Shown here: positions 39,001-51,000 of the stretch, one piece after another
How the letters are laid out: each line of letters begins with the position of its first letter
Numbering within the stretch: position 1 is the first letter of the stretch
Source of the DNA: Siphonodentalium dalli
Taxonomy: Eukaryota; Mollusca; Scaphopoda; Gadilida; Siphonodentaliidae
NCBI GenBank assembly: GCA_032622095.1
Contig: CP136063.1
Location: 148,109,379-148,173,378, forward strand
Direction: 5' to 3'
DNA: 64,000 bases
Notes under the pieces: model-generated
Database searches by the model: none
Seen by the model: the letters and a program-made list of their open reading frames with translations, nothing else
What the model was told of the DNA's origin: nothing
Position numbers and translations under genes: made by a program

Positions 39001-42000
39001 GTACAGAAAGTTTCCAGATGAGAAAAAAGAAACCAAATTTGATATGTGAGTTTAGCAGCTCAAAGTTCAAATTTGGAATTTTAGCCGGAGTTATGGCTCC
39101 TTTTTGACTTAGACTTTTGTCGTTTTTAGGTTTCCGGATGATAAGTTTAGTTTGTGTGATCGGATCTGAACCAAATTTGGTATGTCAGGTTATCAGCTCC
39201 AAATAAATGTCAAGTTCAAATTTGGGTTCGGTCCGCCCATTTTTGCTGGAATTATATTCCTAGTCGACTTAGAATTTGCAGATTATTTTGGTTTCCGGAT
39301 GTTAACTTTACTTTTAGTTATCTGATTTTTAAATTCAACTGTATCTCTTGATATTTGGTACGTGGTTCAAATTTCAGAATGCAAAGGCCAAGTTTGAATT
39401 TGGTCATGGTCAGACGAATTTTGACAAAAGTTAAGAAAAAGCTATCCTTACTAAAGAGCCACCTTTTTGGGGGACACGTGGTATGCGATCTATTAACTCT
39501 TTCGCTGCCACTCAGCACCACAGACGGATTCCCCACTGCCAAGCATACAATACATGTATACAAGTATTATGGGTGTATATAAGTAACATAGTGCATCTGA
39601 AGTATCGCTTGGAATAATGTGTTGAAACTTCATATGTGATTAGACATAGGCATCGCAAGTTCATAGCCACACATGCCACCACCATAGAGGTCACATGAGC
39701 TTGGTGGCCATCTTGGTTTACATAAGAAATGAATGGCGGTTTCAATGTGGTCGTGGGATTTTGACCGCGAGAAAAATTCAGCAAACTGCATGAACCCCGA
39801 AGGGGTTCATGCGGAGTTTGCTGATTTTTTATCGCGGTCAAAACCCATGACCACGTTGAATCCGCCGTTTATTATTTATATTTATATACTTAAATTCATT
39901 ATGAACTAGGATTGTCTGCCTTTCCCACTATTTATTCAACTATTTAAATGAACGCATGGAGTTCAGTTCAGACAGTTCGAATCCTCGCTTTTTGGAAAAC
40001 CAAATATTTTGAGAATCCGTTGACAGAGAACGGAAAAAACGCAATTTCACAGTAAAGTATACACATATGACAAGATGTTTTGTTTAGCTAGTAACTAATG
40101 AGGACGTGTTGATTTCAAGAATGATAATATCTGAAACCAACAATTAAGTTTCGGCTGTGGATAAGAAATCGACAACACGCTGTTCTACCATAATTATATA
40201 TTTGTGAGGTCGGGGGAATATTTCTAGCGGCAAGGAAAATGGTAAAACTCTATTGAGTAGCGCGGTTTTTTGAACATCAACGCTCAGTAACACCGGGCAA
40301 CAACACTGATTGTAGACCAAAACAAATTTCTTGCCAAATCCGGACATGCTAGATACTCAAGCAGTCGGCAATGTCCGATAATCCCCGGTGATTTCCGGGA
40401 TCAATGTGTTCATAAACCTATGAACGACATTGGAAGTGACGTCACGTTACACTCATAGGTTTATGAATACATTGAATAATGGGGCGTGTCTAACATAACG
40501 CTATGGGGAAATCGGAAGAGATATTAGGTGTATGTAAATATACACTAATGCCTGCCTGATGCATATTCATGCGTATATGTGTGTATATGGGTGCTATCGA
40601 TGCAGCAATAGGTAATTTTCAACATTGGTTGCTCACTTTACCTTCATTAGTTGAAATCTTTCAGGGATGGACCCATACCCAGCCAAAATCTGCTATATAT
40701 ACCCAAATTTGAATAGGTCACGTGACCGTGGTGATTACCATGAACTTATGTGTGTAGTCACATATACCATGTATACATGTATAGGTGCGGATAATGCATT
40801 AACATTTCAATATATTGTAAATGTCCTTGTCTTATATTGTTGGTCTTATAACTATATAAGCATATTGATATCTTGCATCCACATTGGCCAACCCACATTG
40901 GTCACGTGACCTTGGCGGCCATCTTGGATCTACATATAACGCCACTATAACTGTATATTTTAGGTATTTTCCGACTTCATTATGTAATATGTCATAAGGT
41001 TGTGATGAATATAAAATGCTGGGTAGGTTGTTGTATTTGAGTTTATTTTATATTATTGGTTAAAATGTGACAGCTAAAGATACACATGTGACCTATGAAA
41101 AGATCACGTGACCATGACATCACCAGGTGCCCTTATATAACGGTTTGCATTATATTATAGTCCCAAATACAGACTGCCTTATCTGCACCATATCACACGT
41201 TTCCTGGTGTCATAAAGTCTGGAACGTATATGCATGGCATGTATGTGCCCATCACTGTGACTCAAATACGTCATCACTGTGACTCAAATACGTCATATAA
41301 ACTGGACGGCCATATTTATACCTGATGTACCCGTCCTGCTGATAGCATGTACCCGATTTCGACTCAAGTCGCTATCGGCAGTGTATGGGTAATTCGACTA
41401 GTCGCGATCGGCAGTGAAAGAGTTAATATTAGATGTATTTAGCTCACCTGGTGTGAAGCATCATGGGGAGCTTTGTATTCTCCATTGTTTGTCTGTGAGT
41501 GAGTCTATCAGATGCTTTATAAATACACAGAACTGCCATTTTGTGTTACTGCCTTACTGGCTGCCAGGTTATGGCACAAGTGTGATGGGGCAAGTGAGGA
41601 TATCATGACAGGCTTTAATTGTAAAATGTTTAGTTTTATATCCTGTTGCATATTCTAATTTAGTTTCAGAATGACACTCATTGTTTTGACAATACCAATC
41701 AACTGGAAGATATGCTATCCTCCCAAAATTGTAATTCGATATTCAGGTGACCCAAAGCTTTTAGTTATACCGCCACTTTTTAGCTCACCTGAGACGAAGT
41801 CTCCGGTGGAGCTATAGTCATCACTCCTCGTCCGTCGTCCGTCCGTGCGTCCGTCTGTCCGTCTGTCCGTCTGTCCGTCCGTCCGTCCGTCAAACTTTTT
41901 TAAAGCATCTTCTCCTCTGAAACCATCATACCGAATTGGTTCATATTTGGTGTGGATGTTCCCTAGGTGACTCTCATTCAGATTTGTTCAAATGAGGTCA

Positions 42001-45000
42001 CCAAGTCAAATAGTTTTGATGTCAGGACCATAACTATTTTTCCACATAGTAATTCTTAAAACGACTTCTTTTCTGAAGTTGTCAGGCCGAATGGGTTCAT
42101 ATTTGGTATGAGGGTACCTTGGGTGACTGTGGTTCAGATTTGTTCAAATGAGGTCACTGTGTCGAATGTTGGCGGAGCCAGTGACATAACTAAAAAAAAA
42201 AAAAAAACCCAAAAAAAAATATTCAGATTTAACTCCTTGCTCAATTTAGCACACAAAATTTTTTTAATAATTTTTTTTTTATAACATGTTATAAAATTTG
42301 AAAAACTCACATAATTATAACATCCTCTGAGTTATGAAACTTCAGTCTTCAATGAAATCACAGAAACTTTCCATTACCCACCCCCCACCCTCACATGACC
42401 CAGGACCCCACCCTGCCAACAGCCCCTTCACCCATATCATATCACAACTTACCTCTCTCCAGAAGCAGTTATTATATCTGCCAATATTATATCTACAAGA
42501 GGACTCAGCTTCATAGAGACACACAGTCAGGTCATTAATTGAGATCAGAATGACAGATTAGAGATTAGAATGTTATTGGACAGGTTTGTGTAAACACTGC
42601 ACTAGCAATGGTGCTTGTTGTTATTATCAAATTAAAACAAAATTATTTTCTCAAGCCTGAATTTAGTGTGTCTGACATTTGCAGAATGAGGTCCCCAGGG
42701 GGTGATTTAGTGTTGCTACCCTGTACAGCAGGCTAGAATCACCAACTTCAACAGTAGAACTTCAATCTGTTTCTAGGTTTCCCATGGCAGTTGAGGCCTA
42801 ATCAGACTGAGTGTGAATTCAGTGATGCTAGCCTGCCTTGCGGAATAGTGTCATTCAATTCACCTTTTGGGGACCTCATTCTGCAAATGTCAGACACTAA
42901 ATTCAGGCTTGGCTGTTTCATATTATTTTCTTAACCACCACTTATCCAGGTGTCCAGGTGAAGAAAAATTGGGGGGTATATTGGATTGAATTTGTCTTCT
43001 GTCTGTCAGGCAGTCCTTCTATCCATCTATCTGTTGGGATGTCTATCCATCTGTCTTTCAACAATTGTTTTCTTCTCCATATTAAAGACCAAATGTGTTT
43101 ATATATTTTGGTGCGCATGTTCCCTAGGTGACTCACAATCAGATTTGTTCAAATAAGTTCATCAGATCAAATACATGTAGGTGCAAAGCCAGGACCATAA
43201 CTGTTTCCCGCCATAGTAATTTTTAAAACAATTTCTTCTCAAGAACCATTGGGCCTATATAGCTTATATTTGGTATGGAGGGGCCTTGGGTGACCGGGGT
43301 TCAGATTTGTTCAAATGGGGTCATTTTTAGGAAAAGAGGCCCCCAGAGGGTGAGGTGAATTCAGTGATGCTAGCCCACCTTGCGGAATAGTGTCATTAAA
43401 TTCGCCGTTTGGGGACCTCATTCTGCAAACGTCAGACACACTTAATACAGGCTTGCTGTTCCAAAATTATTTTCTTAACCACCACTTATCCAGGTGAAAT
43501 CATACCCTTATTTTTCAAAGAAAAATGGGGGGGGGGGGGGTATATTGGGGGGTATATATTGATATTACTAGATAAATGGATCTCATAGATGGGGATTCAC
43601 ATTTGTTCTAATAGGGGCAGAGATAAGAGATTTAACTCTCCTCTATGCTGTTTGGTACTGGTATAATAATATTGATTTCCAGGCAGCCTGGGTGGGGGCA
43701 ACATTTGAGGCAATGGGTAGAGGGGGTGGAGTTTTGGCCCCCTACTTTAATCAAAATTTAAACAGTTGAAAATTTCATGCCTGATACAACATTAGTTGTA
43801 GATTAGATGTTCACACCAAAAAATTTCATGCCTGATACAACATTAGTTGTAGATTTTCCAATATTATTTTCTTAACCACCACATGACCTTATTTTTCAAA
43901 GAAAATTTGGGGGGGGGGGGTATATAGGATATTGGGGGGTATATTGATATTACTAGATGAATTGATCTCATAGTTGGGGATTTACATTTGGCAATGGGGA
44001 GGGAGTGTAGAGGGGGTGGAGTTTTGACCCCCTACCTTGATAAAAATAAAAACAGTTGAAAATTTCATGCCTGATACAACATTAGTTGTAGATTAGATGT
44101 TCACACTAAAAATCGGTTGGAACTGTTTTCATAGTTTGGTTTAATTCTCCAACATGTATGTTTTTAAATCACCAGTCCATATATGTTCCTACTTCAGGTT
44201 AAACTGTTGGACAGAATTGGCCACAAATTTTAACTTTATGGGGTTGTCAGGTTGGTAATTTTCAAATGAGGTCACCTGGTCAAATAGGGGCCAAGCGAAG
44301 GACAGTTTTCCTCTTAATATGCTTCCTTCACAAGGACCATCAGGTCTATTTTACTGATGTTTAGTATGAAGGGTTCTTTGGTGTATGGGATTCAAATTTA
44401 TTCAGATGGGGTCACCAGGTTAAATAGGGTGGGACCAGGGACATAACTGTATGTTTCTATAGTAATACTTAAAATGTCTTCTCAAGATAGGTTGGACTAT
44501 TTAGCTTACATATAGTATGGAGGATCCTTTAGTGTCTGAGATTCAGATTTGTTAACATGAGGTCAACCTGTTAAGAAATGACGGGGCTATGGGGACTTAA
44601 CAATTTTGTGTCTAATAAAATCATTAAAATACAAAATTCATTAAAACATCTACCTTGGAACTACCTGACTGATTAATCTGACATACATGTATGGTGTTTT
44701 GGGTCCATGGATAATTGGGCTTCAAACATGTCTAAATGGTTTTATAAAAAGGTGCTTGTGAGATTTGAAATTTCCAACAATTGAGAAAGTTTGAGATGTC
44801 GGTTGTGAAATTCCAACCTAAGACTTGGGAGTCTGGAGCCCGGTCGGGAGGGGACTTGTTGAGCTGGAGGAGGGGGTGGGTGATCAGTAGTGTACAGTTG
44901 GTAAATTCAAGGTAGATATTCACCGATCTACATACATGAAGCCTCTCTAGCCACATATCCTGTTTAGATCTACTTCTTTTAAAATGATTATGAAAAGTTC

Positions 45001-48000
45001 TGACTGTTGTGGTCTCCAGAGTCCCAGTCTTATCAGTCTTTGTAGTCTGGTGAGCGACCCCACAGTCTTTGACTGTCTTGTTGAGGAAACATAGGGGTAT
45101 AGTGGGTTGATTTTGTCCTTTTGTCTGTCTGTCTGTCCTGGCATATATCTCAGCCATGCGTTATTGGATCTGAATGAAATGTGGTATGGATGTTTGGCAT
45201 CATGACTACTTTCAAATGATGTTTGCGTTTCCAGAGTTATCCTTCTTTGTTTATCTAGAAATCTTGGTTTTTGTCCATCCTCTCAGACATTGTAAATCAT
45301 ATCTTAATTCAATTTTGTATGGAGGTTTGCCATCGAGAGTACTTTCAAAAGAGTGCCCAATGATGTTGTTTACCTTGTCAATTATAGAGTTAGCCTTCTT
45401 AGTTTATTTTAAATTTTGATTCAGTTCTGACCATGTTTCAATTTGGCACTGTGGGGGTATGCCAGCACCCGAGGTACAAACTCTTGTTTTGTTAGTATGG
45501 TAACCGATACAAATATATCATTTCCTCAGGCAGCATATAGATTCAGCTGTTTGAGAAAACGTTCCAAGTTGAATATCCTATTTTCTTTAAATAAATAAGC
45601 CATGTCTTATATAAAAATGTGTTTGTTGTCATCCTACTGGTTGGAACCTTGAATATATCTTCAAGAAATTTATATTTCAGCAAGATAAGAGCACCCACAG
45701 ACATGAGGAGGCTCTGCAGCAGATTCGAGATAAAGCTTTCATGATGACTGTACTTCGTCACTCCTCGGACGATCATAATGAAGCACCACATATGACACCT
45801 TATGACAACAACAAGATCTGTACCATATGTAATGCTTTGGTAAGCACTACATTCAAATTCATTCAAATTATGGTTTCTATTAACTAGTGTGAATGTTAAC
45901 GACATCCATATTTTATATAATCTAGCACGGGTGACCAGGCCTGGTGTTAAGGAAAATCCAGGGTGGCAAAAAATCGCCTTCCTAAGACTTGCTTAGATGG
46001 GCAAATTGCTCTCCTGTACAATATGTTGTTATTTTGCACCAAAAACAGCCTCAATTTAGTCAAATGCTAAGTAAATGTGTTTTTTTAATGTAATGATTTC
46101 ATAATACATGTAGTTGAGTTAAACTTCAATCCAGAACAATTTTAAAGCAGATTATCTTGAAGCCAAATAAAGTTCAACTAGTAGTATCAGTAATTTAAGT
46201 TTATTTATTGACAAACCCTCTACCCTATGGGGATCAGCTCAACAACATTCAAGAGAATCTTCCGTTATATTATAATTTAAACAGTCTTCCACTCACTGTC
46301 TGAGTCACAGGTAAATAAAGGTACTGTATTGGACTAACTGCTGTGCTGCAGATTTGAGAGAGTGCTCCTGATTAGATGAACACATTTTAATTTTTTTGTC
46401 ATCATGCATGGTCAGGCAAATTAAATTAATACAGGACTACTGCTGTCTGCAATGCAGTCATTTCAGTTCCGGGTATGGAAGACATGCAATACATGGGACG
46501 TAACTCTGGCAGACGCCATTTCGCACATGGTGAAAAATGGCGCCACCTATCATACACAGATTGACATAAATAGTGCTGTGAAAAACCTTGCATCGATTGC
46601 ATCATTTCCTGAGTTTCATTCGATCTCTGTGTGTGGCACACATCATTAATATCAGACTCCATATCAGTTACATATTCACAGCCATCAACTTTTGTTGTCT
46701 CAAACCCAATTTGACCTCGCATATTCCATTTCTTGAATGTATTCAGTATAATTTTGTTGCCTTTGGCACCATTACTGTTGTTAGTATTGGCGTCCATGAT
46801 TATAATCGAAACAGGAACAATGAAACGAAACTGATATTACATGTACTTTTCGGGAAATGCGTTCCATGTTAGTCTATTCCTGATATGGTAGAAATATATA
46901 GCGTTTGTTTCACTTCTGTGCGAAAAATCTAAATCAGCTGGAAAATGGCTGTAAATTGGCAAGTATTTTTCAGAGCATATGAAGCCGGAATATCAATATT
47001 TTGTGTATTTATCAACCTATCCTATACCTCCTTCCAAGTATACGTAGACAAAATTTGGAAGCTCGAATAAGCCATGTCCATTTAAGCACATGGAAAAACG
47101 TGTACGTTGAATTAAAATTGTGCAAGCGGTACGCACACGATAAAATCGTGCGCGTAATAATGGCAGGCCTGGCTAACAGTATATAACAGCACCATGCTAT
47201 TAAAGTGTCAATTTATTCTGTTTAACAGTTGTTATATCTATGATATTCTCATATTGTGTTATTTTCCACCAATTATTCTTCACCATTATCCTGTTTTTAT
47301 GTTATTGCAGATTCCATCTGAAGTTTATCTGTTAAGCCATTTGAGAGGCAAGAAACATCAGCAGGCCCTGAAAGATAACATCTCTGCAAACCTCTTGTCC
47401 AAGCTGGAAATTGTAAGTTCTAGTCAATGTACATTCAACTCACAGTATATGTCACTTAAATTTGATCAATATCTATATATATGCTGTATATAATCTAAAT
47501 ACCTTAGCCTACAAATGTTTCAAGTAGTTTTTTGTCTTACTTACTCAGAGTACGTTCAGATTACCCCTCCATTATTATATGATGATATCACCACTTCTGA
47601 TGAGGGGCCCAGCAGTACTCTACTTTTGAGGAAAATGCCATTGCTTCATATGTATATTTTCTATATGAAATCAAATCACAATTAGCTTCAATAAATATGA
47701 GAGGTCTCTTAGTTGTTAATAAAATATTTATTTATGGCATAATAGTGGGTAGTTAGTTGTCTCATTTTTAGTGAACAACAAAATATTTATTTTGACAATG
47801 ACTTGTATCCTAATGTGTTCTAACTTTTCAGGAAAACTTCAACCTGAAGCACATAGTGGATGCTCCAGATAGTAGCACCCATCCAAAGATAGTAATGGAA
47901 AAAGAACGGCAGAAGTCAATGAAGAAAAGGGTGAAAAAACTTCGACAGAGGATGAATACAAGGTTAGAAACTATGTTGTGAGCTGGATGTTATTTGAAAG

Positions 48001-51000
48001 CTGGAATTTTATAAACCATGCATATGCAATTTATATGCTAATTAAATATTGTTTATGCAGTGATACTCAATTATTCATATAACAGCTTCAAACATTTAAT
48101 TTGTGTCACAGTTAGGTTATAATTGTCCTGCTTCATGCTAGTTAGACTAGAATTAGATCACTCATGTTGTCTTTAGAATAATTTTGTTGTTGGTAAGGTT
48201 TTACCTGATCAACTACACCATTGTTATCGCCAAAGACCAAAATAACGATCAAATTGTCAAAAAATATGGTTTAAAACCACTTTGTGACTATCTTTGATCT
48301 GTTCTTTGTCATTACAGGGGTCTGGAATATGAGAGTTCATTGGCTGGTAAAACTCCTCTGGAGTCAGAACATAAAGCCAAGTAAGTCCATATATTTATCA
48401 TTCTCATTCATACATGCATCTAATTTACATGTTGTCGAACATATTCAGGTACCTATATGCATCAGACAATTGAGGATTGGTCTGCAACATGTCATGAATC
48501 GTGATATACCATAGCATTATAAAAATTATCAGCATTAAATATTTAACCAGAAGTTTTGTGAATGAAATCAATATTCCTGTTGGTGATAAGATAATATTTA
48601 GTAGGTCAAGAAACACTTGGTATTTCTTTCCATTGAATTACATATATACCTTCCTTCATTGCACGTTACTATCACTACCTCATAGTTTTAAGTCTTTTCA
48701 TTGAGTAGATAACTTGTAGGTATATGGAAAAAAACTATTGATTATCTGCAAGTGAATTTAACCCTTTCAATACTGGTCACCTGCACTGAGTGAGCACTAT
48801 ACCCTGAGCTCCCCGGATGTTTTCTACTATATTATAGACACCTATATCCCTGATGTTAATAATCTTGTTAAGTCACTATCTACCAGAAACTCCACAGGGT
48901 TGTTCCTGGTAGAGCTGTGATCATTATAAGATAGGTAAATATCGTTAAGCGATCACTGCTTAGCAACGGTTGCAATCGTGCACATTATCAGTGTAAAAAC
49001 ATTTATTGATAAAACATTTTACTTTGAGGTTAAGTAATGTTATTCATTAATCATGTTTTGATACAAAAAAAATAGGTGCAACTGGTGTTTAAAATAACTA
49101 AATCGGCAAAAAATCTGTGTAGAAAGCGAGATTTTCATTTTTTAGCCATATAAATATATAATATATAATGTACGAAAATAGACCATATAGATAATTGAGT
49201 AATAGTATTACAACATAATTCAGGCCAAAATAGCCTTTATAAACAACATTTCAAAATGTTAGAACTGCCACGTTGCTTTTAGTCACCTCCCTTGGCAGCA
49301 AGATTGGCTACTCTGGAAACACAGAAGTAAACCAGAACCACTGAATGACCTTCAATGTTCGATGACAATAGAAACAATGTCAATATCTCAGCATTTCACC
49401 GACAGTTCTTCTCATTCAATTTCGGAACCCCTCAGTAAACTAATTATCCATTGGCTGACATCGGTGTTGGTGGAAAGGAGCTCTATGTATATATTAACAT
49501 TAAAGTAAACAAAAGGCATTTGGGTTTATGCAAGATTTTTTGCATTACCGGTTACATGAAATTTACGTTTAATACACAAATATTTTTGCATCATGAGTTG
49601 AAAGGGTTAAGATGTTTCATGGCCAATTTTGGACCAGGTTATTTTGTTTCATAGAGTGTTCGATGTGGACTATCATATTATGCTGTTACTCTGATAAATT
49701 CTTTCATAATTTGGCCTAGAAGAAAGTTTATACAGTACATATGTTTTGTCAAAGCTCTATCAAATGTTCTGTGCAAATTACATTTCTGGGACACTGGGCC
49801 AACTTAGCACCCTGTGGAATATATTGTTACCGACAGAATATAAGAGATCACAAATATTTGTTTACAACAAAAACCACACATAAGCTCCTTATCCTGATGT
49901 CACCAACTGACAATTTTCATTGTTTGGAGTATTTTATGATTAACTCATTCAATGCCAACTTTTGGGGATTTCTGTTAACTGTGTACCACACACCATACAG
50001 TTCACATCTCTCATCTGATCATCACCAAACTTATTTTTGGGTCTTCGGGGTCACCTCTAAATGTGAGACATCAATTTTTTCCCAAATTTGTTAAAAAACA
50101 TGGTCGCCAGCAACCATCTTCAATTTCAATCAGCAAACCCTGTAGCCTGCATTTATTGTTAAATTATTTTTCGTTAAATAACATGGCCTTCGTATCCATC
50201 GTTGATTGTCACCAAACTTCATATGGATATTCTGGGTGAGCACCAGATGGGAGCCATCCAATTGTTCCAAATTTCATTGAATAACAAGGCCAAAAGCGGC
50301 ATCTTGGATTCTACTCTGTGCATGACTGAATCATTCAGCACAGTCTACAGGCCACATCCTTCATCCGATCAACCCCAGACTTCATAGGGATCTTTTGGGG
50401 TGAACTCTAGATGGGAGTCATAAAAAATTTCAGAGATTCTATAAAAAAAAATGTGCCTTCTGAGTTTCTGCCCATTTAGGCATCTGGAATAATCTCATAT
50501 ATATTTTGAAGACCTCTGTCTGTCTGTCTGTTTGTTTGTCTGTCTGTCTGTCATTAATACAAATCTACGATTCTCGACCGATCGGGACGAAACTTGGTAC
50601 GTGTGTGTAGTTTGACCAGGCGGTCGTCGTTGTCGTATTGGCGAGCCCGTGCGGCGCCCGCTTCGCGCATGCGCAGACGAGATCTCGGAAACGGGTGGAG
50701 CTATCGACTTGAAATTTGCTATGTGAATGTATCTTGCCCCGGATACGAATTTTACCAGGTCGCCGAGCCCGTGCGACGCCAGCTTCGCGCATGCGCAGAC
50801 GAGATCTCGGAAACGGGTGGAGCTATCGACTTGAAATTTGGTATGTGAATGTATCTTGCCCCGGATACGAATTTTATCGGGTCGCCGAGCCCGTGCGACA
50901 CCAGCTTCGCGCATGCGCAGACCAGATCTCGGAAACGGGTAGAGCTATCGACTTGAAATTTGGTTTTTGAATAGCCCGGACAACGTCGGGCTGGGTAGAG

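Noticed and set aside
46426-46797. Antisense 123-codon frame as a gene
   Set aside because: No domain, no family recognised and no splice or promoter context. Kept only as a low-confidence interval note.
45934-47173. hAT element between CCAGGCCTGG and GCAGGCCTGG
   Set aside because: The 8-mers outside the putative ends do not match and the ends are self-complementary over only ~8 bp, so boundaries are unsupported.
50495-50914. Arg-rich repetitive frame (REAGVARARRPDKIRIR...) on the - strand
   Set aside because: It is the translation of the ~122 bp tandem units of the Helitron-like element. Repeats of the peptide follow DNA repeats.
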